The position numbers were made by a program, and so were the translations under genes. This document shows, in pieces, positions 45,147 through 52,832 of a stretch of DNA of 64,000 nucleotides (position 1 is the first letter of the stretch; every line of letters starts with the position of its first letter). The notes beneath the pieces are model-generated. The model was not told where the DNA came from and searched no databases. It saw only the letters and a list, made by a program, of their open reading frames with translations. The stretch is from Tenacibaculum finnmarkense genomovar ulcerans (GTDB lineage Bacteria; Bacteroidota; Bacteroidia; Flavobacteriales; Flavobacteriaceae): the NCBI RefSeq assembly GCF_900239495.1, contig NZ_OENE01000007.1, positions 124,001 to 188,000 of the forward strand, given 5' to 3'.

Positions 45147-45791
45147 ATGGGACTTTTATCAAAAAAAGACGCAGCATTAATTACAGATCCGTTATTAGAT
45201 AACAACCCAATTACGATTCAAGTATTAGGTATCTGTTCAGCATTAGCAATTACAGCAGAACTGAAAGCTTCTATAGTAATGGCAGTTTCTGTATTATTTG
45301 TATTAGGTATAGGAAACGTTGTAATCTCTTTAATGAGAAACATTATTCCATCAAAAATTAGAATTATTGTACAGTTAATCGTAGTTGCTGCTTTAGTAAT
45401 TATTGTTGATCAAGTATTAAAAGCTTTTGCTTACGAGTTAAGTAAAACACTTTCGGTATTTGTTGGTTTAATTATTACCAACTGTATTATTATGGGACGT
45501 TTTGAAGCTTTTGCTTTAGGAAATGGTCCTTGGAAATCATTCTTAGATGGAATTGGAAATGCATTAGGATACGGAGCTATTTTAATTGCAGTAGGTTTCT
45601 TTAGAGAGTTATTAGGTTCTGGTACTTTATTAGGATTTAAAGTATTAGGAGATCCAATAGAACAAACAGGATTGTATGCATTAGGATATGAAAATAACGG
45701 ATTTATGTTATTATCTCCAATGGCGTTAATTGTTGTTGGTATTATTATTTGGATACAACGTAGTAGAAACAAAGCATTAATCGAGGATTAA
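45147..45791 (+). CDS. nqrD: Na+-translocating NADH:quinone reductase subunit D
   Basis: 214 residues with about six membrane helices. Diagnostic segments: DPLLDNNPITIQVLGICSALAIT, the half-membrane motif LIITNCIIMGRFEAFA (~111-126) with the cysteine that coordinates a membrane Fe centre with NqrE, and GYGAILIAVGFFRELLGSG. It is followed by the only long gap in the operon (80 bp), which holds a strong hairpin. Confidence 0.96.
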   Translation: MGLLSKKDAALITDPLLDNNPITIQVLGICSALAITAELKASIVMAVSVLFVLGIGNVVISLMRNIIPSKIRIIVQLIVVAALVIIVDQVLKAFAYELSKTLSVFVGLIITNCIIMGRFEAFALGNGPWKSFLDGIGNALGYGAILIAVGFFRELLGSGTLLGFKVLGDPIEQTGLYALGYENNGFMLLSPMALIVVGIIIWIQRSRNKALIED

Positions 45792-45803
45792 ATCCTCTTC
45801 AAT

Positions 45804-45843
45804 ATTTATAGTTTAAATTGTTTATTGAATTTAAACTATAAAT
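45804..45843 (+). promoter_or_regulatory. 16-bp hairpin between nqrD and nqrE
   Basis: Perfect 16-bp arms (ATTTATAGTTTAAATT and its reverse complement) with an 8-nt loop. No T-run follows, and the other junctions in the operon are overlapping or within 3 bp. A role as mRNA stabiliser, processing site or partial terminator that adjusts the A-D to E-F ratio is plausible but inferred. Confidence 0.6.
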
Positions 45844-45871
45844 AAAAAGGAAAGAGGGAAAAATATAAAAT

Positions 45872-46630
45872 ATGGAACATTTAGAATTATTTTTCAAGTC
45901 GATATTTATTGATAACATGGTATTTGCTACATTCTTAGGAATGTGTTCTTACCTAGCAGTATCTAAAAAAGTAGCAACAGCCGTAGGTTTAGGAGCTGCC
46001 GTTATTTTTGTACTTGCTGTAACAGTACCTGTCAACTGGTTATTAGATCAATATTTATTACAGCCAGGAGCATTGTCTTGGTTAGGAGATGAATATGAAG
46101 GTTACGATTTAAGTTTCTTATCATTTATTATGTTTATTGCAACAATTGCAACCATGGTACAATTGGTAGAAATTATTGTGGAGAAATTTGCACCAGCATT
46201 GTATAACTCTTTAGGTATTTTCTTACCATTAATTGCCGTTAACTGTGCAATTTTAGGAGGGTCTTTATTTATGCAATCTCGTGAAATTCCAACATTAGGT
46301 TTATCTTTAACCTATGGAATTGGTTCAGGAATCGGATGGTTTTTAGCAATTTTAGCAATTGCAGCTATTCGTGAAAAAATCAGATATTCAAGCGTTCCTG
46401 CACCTTTAAGAGGTTTAGGAATTACTTTTATTATTACTGGATTAATGGCAATCGGGTTTATGAGTTTTGGAGGAATGTTAACAGGAGGCGACGAAGAGGT
46501 TAAAACTCCAGAAGCTCCTAAAGCAGCAGTTGTTACTAAAACAGTAATCGAAAACAAGGTAACCAAGATAGAAGAGGTAAAAGAGGAAGCTGAGAAATTA
46601 GCTGATAACACTAAAAAAATTATAGAATAA
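45872..46630 (+). CDS. nqrE: Na+-translocating NADH:quinone reductase subunit E with C-terminal extension
   Basis: 252 residues. The first ~205 residues are a normal NqrE with six membrane helices and the paired motifs [22 protein letters not shown] [18 protein letters not shown] and [16 protein letters not shown] (~117-132), with a cysteine for the shared Fe site. The last ~45 residues ([20 protein letters not shown] ... [13 protein letters not shown]) are charged and absent from the 198-residue Vibrio type. The stop overlaps the nqrF start by one base. Confidence 0.95.
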   Translation: MEHLELFFKSIFIDNMVFATFLGMCSYLAVSKKVATAVGLGAAVIFVLAVTVPVNWLLDQYLLQPGALSWLGDEYEGYDLSFLSFIMFIATIATMVQLVEIIVEKFAPALYNSLGIFLPLIAVNCAILGGSLFMQSREIPTLGLSLTYGIGSGIGWFLAILAIAAIREKIRYSSVPAPLRGLGITFIITGLMAIGFMSFGGMLTGGDEEVKTPEAPKAAVVTKTVIENKVTKIEEVKEEAEKLADNTKKIIE

Positions 46631-47943
46631 TGGTATTTTTAGAAGTAAGTACAGGAGGTACGGTAGCTGTAACGGTTATATCATTTTTAATAATTCTATT
46701 AATTTTAGTAGGGTTGTTATTATTTGTAAAGCAAAAATTAGCACCATCAGGACCCGTAAAAATCACTATTAACGGTGATAAAGTAATTGAAGTAGCATCA
46801 GGAGGTACCTTATTATCTACCTTAGGTAACGAGAAGATTTTTTTACCATCAGCTTGTGGTGGTGGTGGTTCTTGTGTACAATGTGAGTGTCACGTAAATT
46901 CTGGTGGAGGTGAAGCTTTACCAACAGAAACACCTCACTTTACACGTAAAGAATTAGCACACGGAGTTCGTTTATCTTGTCAGGTAAAAGTAAAACAAGA
47001 TATGGATATTTCTATTCCTGAAGAAATTTTTGGAATTAAGAAATGGGAAGCAGTAGTTGTAAGAAATTACAACGTTGCAACTTTTATTAAAGAATTTGTA
47101 GTTGAAATTCCTGAAGATATGGGCTACAAAGCAGGTGGATATATTCAAATTGAAATACCAGCTTGTGAGGTAAACTATGCTGATATGGATATTACTGCGC
47201 ATCCAGAAGAACATGAAACTCCAGACAAGTTCGAAGCAGATTGGGATAAATTTGGTTTAAGACCATTGGTAATGAAAAATACAGAAACTGTAGAAAGAGC
47301 ATATTCTATGGCTTCTTATCCTGCCGAAGGAAGAGAAATTATGTTAAATGTACGTATTGCAACACCTCCTTTTGATAGAGTGAAAGGTGGATGGATGGAT
47401 GTAAATCCTGGAGTTGCTTCTTCATACATATTTAACTTAAAGAAAGGTGATAAATGTGTTATTTCTGGACCTTATGGTGAATTCTTTATCAACGAATCAG
47501 AAGCTGAAATGTTATATGTAGGTGGTGGTGCAGGTATGGCGCCGATGCGTTCGCATTTATATCACTTATTTAGAACATTAAAAACTGGTAGAAAAGTAAC
47601 GTATTGGTACGGTGGTCGTTCAAAAGCTGAATTATTCTATGTAGAACACTTTAGAGCTTTAGAAAGAGATTTCCCTAACTTTAAATTCTTTATTGCTTTA
47701 TCTGATCCAACAGAAGCGGATAACTGGAAAGTTAAAAAAGATGTAAATGATGAAGCTGGAGATGGGTTTACAGGATTTATTCACCAAGTAGTAATCAACG
47801 AGCATTTAGCGAAACACGAAGCACCAGAAGACTTAGAATTATATTTCTGTGGTCCACCATTAATGAACAATGCTGTTCAGAAAATGGGAGAAGATTTTGG
47901 TCTTGCTGACGAGAATATCCGATTTGATGATTTTGGAGGATAA
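46630..47943 (+). CDS. nqrF: Na+-translocating NADH:quinone reductase subunit F
   Basis: 437 residues. One N-terminal membrane helix (~12-30), a 2Fe-2S ferredoxin domain (ACGGGGSCVQCEC and a later LSCQVK, four Cys, ~75-122), an FAD-binding ferredoxin-reductase domain (RAYSMASYP, ~224-232) and an NADH domain (GGGAGMAPMRSHLYH, ~299-313). It is the electron entry point from NADH. A terminator follows. Confidence 0.97.
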   Translation: MVFLEVSTGGTVAVTVISFLIILLILVGLLLFVKQKLAPSGPVKITINGDKVIEVASGGTLLSTLGNEKIFLPSACGGGGSCVQCECHVNSGGGEALPTETPHFTRKELAHGVRLSCQVKVKQDMDISIPEEIFGIKKWEAVVVRNYNVATFIKEFVVEIPEDMGYKAGGYIQIEIPACEVNYADMDITAHPEEHETPDKFEADWDKFGLRPLVMKNTETVERAYSMASYPAEGREIMLNVRIATPPFDRVKGGWMDVNPGVASSYIFNLKKGDKCVISGPYGEFFINESEAEMLYVGGGAGMAPMRSHLYHLFRTLKTGRKVTYWYGGRSKAELFYVEHFRALERDFPNFKFFIALSDPTEADNWKVKKDVNDEAGDGFTGFIHQVVINEHLAKHEAPEDLELYFCGPPLMNNAVQKMGEDFGLADENIRFDDFGG

Positions 47944-47977
47944 ATCTTTATCAACTAAAAAAAATCAAAAATTATAT

Positions 47978-48009
47978 AAAACCGATACAGAAATGTATCG
48001 GTTTTTTTT
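47978..48009 (+). terminator. Terminator of the nqr operon
   Basis: AAAACCGATACA/TGTATCGGTTTT hairpin followed by more T residues, 34 bp after nqrF. Confidence 0.85.
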
Positions 48010-48074
48010 GTACTTAAAAACACAGGCATTTTAATCCAAAGAAATATATTTATGGTATTTGGGCTTAGAAAACG

Positions 48075-48082
48075 TACCTTTG
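48075..48082 (+). promoter_or_regulatory. Candidate -7 element for the DEVD-box helicase gene
   Basis: TACCTTTG followed by GC, 16 bp before the ATG at 48099. A TTG upstream is at 13 bp only, shorter than consensus. Confidence 0.45.
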
Positions 48083-48098
48083 CGGCAAATTACTGTAA

Positions 48099-49454
48099 AT
48101 GATTACTTTTCAAGATTTAGATTTATCAAACCCATTACAAAACGCAATTCAAGAATTAGGTTTTGTAAACCCAACACCAGTTCAGGAAGAAGCCTTTCCA
48201 ATTATACGATCTGGTAAAGACGTTGTTGGTATTGCCCAAACAGGTACCGGGAAAACCTTTGCCTATATGTTACCGATACTTCGCGACTTGAAGTTTTCAA
48301 AACAACAACACCCAAGAGTGCTTGTAGTGGTGCCAACCCGTGAACTAGTAGTTCAGGTGGTTAGTGAAATTGAAAAGCTATCAGAATTTATGACTTTGCG
48401 TACTATTGGTGTGTTTGGTGGAGTTCCTTTAAACAGACATAAACAAGCTGTAGCATTAGGTGCAGATGTAATTGTTGCTACTCCAGGACGCTTATATGAT
48501 TTAGCTTTAAGTAATAATTTAAAACTAAAATCAATCCAGAAATTAGTCATTGATGAAGTAGATGTAATGCTTGATTTAGGATTTAGATTTCAACTATTAA
48601 ATATTTTTGAATTATTACCTGTTCGTCGTCAAAATATTATGTTTTCGGCAACAATGACTCAAGATGTTGAGGCGTTAATTGATGATTTCTTTATCGCTCC
48701 GAAAAAGATTTTTATCGCTGTAAGTGGAACGCCACTTGATAATATTAAGCAAATTAGCTACAATATTCCTAACTTTTATACCAAAGTAAACGTATTACAC
48801 GAGTTACTTTATAACAAAACAGAATATAGTAAAGTGTTAATTTTTACGCCAAATAAAAGAAATGCCGACCGATTATTTGAGTGTGTAAAAGAAGAGTTTC
48901 CAACAGAATCGTGTGTAATTCATTCGAATAAAACACAAAACTATCGTTTGCGTTCTATTGAACAATTCAATAAAGGTGAAAAACGTATTTTAATTGCTAC
49001 CGATGTAATTGCTCGTGGTTTAGATTTAGCCGAAGTAACACATGTAATTAACTTTAATACGCCTTATTTCCCTGAAAATTATATGCACAGAATCGGACGA
49101 ACAGGACGTGCAGAACATGAAGGAACAGCGATTCTTTTTTCAACAAAAGCAGAACAAGAAGCTAAAACGAGAATTGAAGAATTGATGAATTATGAAATTC
49201 CAATGTTAGAAATCCCTGAACATGTTGAAATCTCTACACAATTAACCGAAGAAGAACGTCCGAAAGAAGACGGAGAGAAAAATAAAAACAGAACTTCATT
49301 AGAGTATGTTCCTGGTCCTGCTTTTCATGAAAAAAGTGAAAAGAACAGTAAAACAAATCAAGGAGGTTCTTATCGTAGAGAAATTGCGAAAAAATATAAG
49401 AAGCCTAAAACTAGGGGTGATAAGAATTATAACATGCGTAATAAGAAAAAATAA
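48099..49454 (+). CDS. DEAD/DEAH-box RNA helicase with DEVD motif II
   Basis: A 451-residue SF2 RNA helicase with motifs AQTGTGKT (~46-53), PTRELV (~82-87), TPGRLYD, VIDEVDVMLDLGF (~149-161), SATMT (~184-188), ARGLDLAEV and HRIGRTGRAEHEG (~328-340). Motif II is DEVD instead of DEAD, an unusual substitution that leaves the catalytic Asp and Glu in place. The C-terminus is charged and lysine-rich. It probably acts on ribosomal or messenger RNA. Its stop overlaps the next start (TAATG), so the pair is coupled. Confidence 0.93.
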   Translation: MITFQDLDLSNPLQNAIQELGFVNPTPVQEEAFPIIRSGKDVVGIAQTGTGKTFAYMLPILRDLKFSKQQHPRVLVVVPTRELVVQVVSEIEKLSEFMTLRTIGVFGGVPLNRHKQAVALGADVIVATPGRLYDLALSNNLKLKSIQKLVIDEVDVMLDLGFRFQLLNIFELLPVRRQNIMFSATMTQDVEALIDDFFIAPKKIFIAVSGTPLDNIKQISYNIPNFYTKVNVLHELLYNKTEYSKVLIFTPNKRNADRLFECVKEEFPTESCVIHSNKTQNYRLRSIEQFNKGEKRILIATDVIARGLDLAEVTHVINFNTPYFPENYMHRIGRTGRAEHEGTAILFSTKAEQEAKTRIEELMNYEIPMLEIPEHVEISTQLTEEERPKEDGEKNKNRTSLEYVPGPAFHEKSEKNSKTNQGGSYRREIAKKYKKPKTRGDKNYNMRNKKK

Positions 49455-49813
49455 TGCAGGTACTTACCAAACAAGAGCTTCATAATTTAGGAATGAATAT
49501 TGCGGGTAAAAAGCTTCAAAAAATGGGCTACGAGTTTGTTGCAATTAATAGCGAACTTAAAAAACATCCGCAGTTTGTGTTATATAAAAAAGGCGAACCG
49601 ACTATTTTTGTGTTAGTAAAAACCACCAATAATATTCAAACGCCCGAAGATTACGACGTTTTATGGATGGAAACATTTAAACAACATGCCGAAAAAAATA
49701 ATGCAAAAATTTGGTTTGCAGGCATTGGTATTGCAAATTCAGAAAGTGTTGATTTACCTGTTTTTAAAAATCAACCTTATTATATCGCATTTGAAGATTT
49801 TATCAAGATTTAA
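49454..49813 (+). CDS. Small conserved-type protein coupled to the helicase gene
   Basis: 119 residues, soluble, no signal peptide. The arrangement GKKLQKMGYEFVAINSELKK ... QFVLYKKGEPTIFVLVKTTNN resembles the opening of PD-(D/E)XK-like nuclease folds (xGYE ... N ... L ... FV-x-VKT), but the catalytic Asp/Glu pattern is not convincing. Homologues are sometimes annotated as NADH-quinone reductase subunit F, which this is clearly not (no Fe-S or flavin motif). One-base overlap with the helicase gene implies shared function, perhaps in RNA metabolism. Confidence 0.7.
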   Translation: MQVLTKQELHNLGMNIAGKKLQKMGYEFVAINSELKKHPQFVLYKKGEPTIFVLVKTTNNIQTPEDYDVLWMETFKQHAEKNNAKIWFAGIGIANSESVDLPVFKNQPYYIAFEDFIKI

Positions 49814-49854
49814 AACATCTTATTTTTTTTTATCGCCTAAAAAATATTTTAAAG

Positions 49855-49887
49855 AACACTCATTTTGTAAAAATTGAGTGTTTTTTT
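49855..49887 (+). terminator. Terminator of the helicase-small protein pair
   Basis: AACACTCA/TGAGTGTT stem plus A/T-rich inner pairs, followed by a T7 run, 41 bp past the stop. Confidence 0.8.
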
Positions 49888-49908
49888 ATGTTTAAATTTT
49901 AAAATTAT

Positions 49909-49994
49909 TTGAAGCTATTTCCCGCTTTCCGCACTCGCTTTTTTTTGAAGAAAAATCAAAAAAAGAGCTCAAACAATTGCTTCAATCGGGGCTA
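49909..49994 (+). repeat. Dispersed repeat family A, copy 5 (forward orientation)
   Basis: TTGAAGCTATTTCCCGC ... CGCACTCGCTTTT, central A/T hairpin, GAGCTCAAAC, AATTGCTTCAATCGGGG and CTA. Only 37 bp separate it from repeat B copy 3. Together they fill most of the 517-bp gap 49814-50330 upstream of hflX. Confidence 0.9.
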
Positions 49995-50031
49995 AGTTTA
50001 TTTGGTTGTGTTGTTCTTTTTTATTGTTTTT

Positions 50032-50169
50032 TGTCAATTCGAGTGATTTTAATGACTAGAAGGAATTAAAATTGTATCGAGAATTTGAATTATTTTATCT
50101 TAATTAATGTTGATGCTAAAAAGTTCTCGATACAATTTTTTTGAAGGAAAAAAATCACTCGAACTGACA
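50032..50169. repeat. Dispersed repeat family B, copy 3 (complete)
   Basis: The most complete copy: TGTCAATTCGAGTGATTTT at the left, AATCACTCGAACTGACA at the right, inner arms ATTGTATCGAGAA / TTCTCGATACAAT, and a ~30-bp variable centre. Confidence 0.92.
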
Positions 50170-50296
50170 GGTTGTTTTCTTTTTAAACAGGTAATTCAAT
50201 CAATTTTTGATTATAATTTTAAAAACATCCGAAGTAGATAAAATATTAAAAACGCCATATATTTTAAATATGACAAAGAACAAATTAAAAAAAGAG

Positions 50297-50324
50297 TTGT
50301 TCAATTGATAAAATTGTATTTTTG
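50297..50324 (+). promoter_or_regulatory. Promoter of hflX (leaderless transcript predicted)
   Basis: TTG at 50297-50299, 17 bp, TATTTTTG at 50317-50324, so both elements match consensus spacing. The ATG lies at 50331, only 6 bp beyond, so the transcript should start at or within a few bases of the start codon. Confidence 0.6.
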
Positions 50325-50330
50325 CATCGT

Positions 50331-51542
50331 ATGGAAGAAACACGTGAAGAAATAATCGAAAAAGCGGTTTTAATTGGTATTATAACCCAAAAACAAAACG
50401 AAAAACAGTCTGACGAATATTTAGATGAGTTGGAGTTTTTAACTTTAACAGCAGGAGGAGTTGCTGTAAAACGCTTTGTCCAGAAAATGGAAAAACCAAA
50501 TCCTAAAACTTTTTTAGGAACTGGTAAATTAGAAGAAGTAAGAATGTATATCGCATCAAAGGGCATAAGTATTGCTATTTTTGATGACGAATTATCGCCA
50601 GCGCAATTGCGTAATATTGAAAATGAATTAGGATGTAAAGTATTAGATAGAACAAATTTAATATTAGATATTTTTGCAGGAAGAGCACAAACAAGTTCTG
50701 CAAAAGCACAGGTAGAATTGGCACAATGTCAGTATTTATTACCTCGATTAACAAGATTATGGACTCACCTTGATAAGCAAAAAGGGGGTATCGGAATGCG
50801 TGGACCTGGTGAAACAGAAATTGAAACTGACCGTCGTATTATTAGAGATAAAATCACCTTATTAAAGAAAAAACTTTCTACTATTGACCGTCAAATGGCA
50901 GTTCAACGTAAGAATAGAGGTAAAATGGTACGTGTTGCATTAGTAGGTTATACCAATGTTGGTAAATCGACCTTAATGAACGTAATTAGTAAAAGTGATG
51001 TGTTTGCCGAAAATAAATTATTCGCAACCTTAGATACTACTGTAAGAAAGGTTGTAATTAAAAATATTCCTTTTTTAATGACTGATACTGTTGGGTTTAT
51101 TAGAAAATTACCAACACAGTTAGTTGAGTCATTCAAATCAACCTTAGACGAGGTTCGTGAAGCGGATTTATTACTACATGTAGTAGATATTTGTCATCCA
51201 AATTTTGAAGATCATATTGCATCTGTAAATAAAATTTTAGATGAAATAGGCGCTTCAAATAAACCTATTTTAATGGTTTTTAATAAAATTGATGCTTATA
51301 CTCATGATACCATTGATGAAGATGATTTAATTACCGAAAAATCAAAAAATCACTACACTTTAGATGATTGGAAAAACACTTGGATGAACGATTTAGGTGA
51401 AGAAAGTCTTTTTATATCAGCATTAAATAAAGACAATTTAGAAGATTTTAAAGAAAAAGTTTACGAATCGGTTAAAAAAATACATATTGAACGATTTCCT
51501 TACAATAACTTCTTATATCAAGACGATTTACCAATAGAATAA
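50331..51542 (+). CDS. hflX: GTPase HflX
   Basis: 403 residues from the ATG at 50331 (MEETREEIIEKAV). An apparent earlier in-frame start is a TTG within the promoter. An N-terminal HflX domain (KTFLGTGKLEEV, ~59-70, and FDDELSPAQLRNIE) precedes the linker GGIGMRGPGETEIETDRR and the GTPase domain: G1 GYTNVGKST (~206-214), G3 DTVGFI and G4 FNKID. HflX binds the large ribosomal subunit and splits stalled ribosomes, chiefly under heat and stress. A terminator-like hairpin follows. Confidence 0.95.
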   Translation: MEETREEIIEKAVLIGIITQKQNEKQSDEYLDELEFLTLTAGGVAVKRFVQKMEKPNPKTFLGTGKLEEVRMYIASKGISIAIFDDELSPAQLRNIENELGCKVLDRTNLILDIFAGRAQTSSAKAQVELAQCQYLLPRLTRLWTHLDKQKGGIGMRGPGETEIETDRRIIRDKITLLKKKLSTIDRQMAVQRKNRGKMVRVALVGYTNVGKSTLMNVISKSDVFAENKLFATLDTTVRKVVIKNIPFLMTDTVGFIRKLPTQLVESFKSTLDEVREADLLLHVVDICHPNFEDHIASVNKILDEIGASNKPILMVFNKIDAYTHDTIDEDDLITEKSKNHYTLDDWKNTWMNDLGEESLFISALNKDNLEDFKEKVYESVKKIHIERFPYNNFLYQDDLPIE

Positions 51543-51556
51543 ACACATAACTTAAC

Positions 51557-51600
51557 AATAAAAAGTGCCTAAAAATTTGTTTTTATGTACTTTTTATTGT
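51557..51600 (+). terminator. Terminator of hflX
   Basis: CAATAAAAAGT/ACTTTTTATTG outer stem with an inner TAAAAA/TTTTTA stem, 14 bp past the stop. Confidence 0.75.
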
Positions 51601-51831
51601 ATGTTTAGTATCTCTTATAGAGAAAAATATTTTAACCATTTTATCCCCCCTAAAAATGAAAAATAATAAAAATAGATCACTCGCCCCATCAAAATTCCTT
51701 TTTGATAGCACTTTTCAAAGTAAATTAGAACTCCGCTTTTTCAGTATAAATTTATAAATAAAATAGCTTCATAGCGTTCAATAGTTTTTTTAACTATCGA
51801 ATGATTTTTCTTAAAGTTAAAATAAATTGTA

Positions 51832-52518
51832 ATGAAAAACAGAATAAACATAACCGTAGCGCTTATTTTCTTTAGTGTATTACAAGTTTTTTCTCAAAAA
51901 AAATGTGGTACTCAAGAAGAAGTATTCGTAGATCTTAACGCCATTAATAAATGTGCTGTAGAAACTGATGTTGTAAAAACAAAACAGCCTAAAACGAAAT
52001 ATATTGTAACTTCAAGTACTCGGTATTTAAAAAAACGAAGTACCCCAAATGCAGAAGTTCATTTAGCGAGTAATTTAAAAACAAACACTGTTGTTGAAAC
52101 AAAAAAAACAACTAAAATAACGCAAAGCTTACTAACAATAATAAAAAATGAGGCGGAAAAAGAAAATATATCTTTTGATGCTGTTGATCATATTCCATTA
52201 TTTGCGTCTTGTGATGAAAATTCACTAGACAAAGTTCATTGTTTTAATATGCAAATGGAGCAGCATATTGTTAGTCATTTTGAATATCCGAAGGAGGCTT
52301 TAAAAAAAGGTATCGAGGGTAATTTTGATGTTAGTTTTGTAATCGATAAAAACGGAAAAGTAAAGGATATTAAAGTGCTAGGAGAAAACGATAATATCAT
52401 TTTGAAAAAAGAAGCAATGCGAATTGTTATGTTACTTCCCAAGTTTACACCAGGCAAACAAAAAGGAGCCTTAGTGAGTGTTTTATATAAATTTCCAATG
52501 AATTTCATCTTAAATTAA
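51832..52518 (+). CDS. Secreted TonB C-terminal domain protein, cassette 1
   Basis: 228 residues. A cleavable signal peptide (~1-21, VLQVFSQ) replaces the uncleaved membrane anchor of normal TonB. The body has a lysine-rich linker. The TonB C-terminal fold (~140-228) shows the motifs HFEYPKEALKKGIEGNFDVSF, VIDKNGKVKDIKVLG, EAMRIVMLLPKFTPGKQKG and YKFPMNFIL. Four cysteines (KCG, KCAV, SCD, HCF) occur at the same positions in the two later copies. It is followed by a receptor gene and probably engages it. There is no TonB box search result to support a specific partner. Confidence 0.85.
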   Translation: MKNRINITVALIFFSVLQVFSQKKCGTQEEVFVDLNAINKCAVETDVVKTKQPKTKYIVTSSTRYLKKRSTPNAEVHLASNLKTNTVVETKKTTKITQSLLTIIKNEAEKENISFDAVDHIPLFASCDENSLDKVHCFNMQMEQHIVSHFEYPKEALKKGIEGNFDVSFVIDKNGKVKDIKVLGENDNIILKKEAMRIVMLLPKFTPGKQKGALVSVLYKFPMNFILN

Positions 52519-52832
52519 TAATTTGTTAACCAAGAGCTAACATAGTTTTAGGTTCTTTGATGAATAATATATATTTGCAGGTTTAGTTACGTTTTTTTAG
52601 TAATTAGTTGTTTTACAGTTTGATGTGGTTTGTTTTATAGAGGAAGATTAATATTGTTACTATCTTTTTTGTCAATTAATGCAATATTACGAATTTCCAT
52701 AAAATAAAGAAGCTAGTAGCGTGGTTTCTAAATTACCTGAATTTTTTTCTGTAAAATATAGATTTAATTTGCCCTAGAAGAATAACTTTAAAGGCGATAA
52801 CTACTTTCAAAAAAGAATCTAAACCAATCAAT
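52519..52832 (+). promoter_or_regulatory. 314-bp leader between tonB-like gene and receptor, cassette 1
   Basis: Contains a TATATTTG -7 element at 52570-52577, about 255 bp before the receptor ATG, so the receptor may have its own promoter and a long leader. I see no strong hairpin or known riboswitch in it, and the function is open. Confidence 0.4.

Noticed and set aside
49454..49813. Annotation as NADH-quinone reductase subunit F
   Set aside because: No Fe-S cysteines, flavin or NADH motif; the true nqrF is at 46630-47943.
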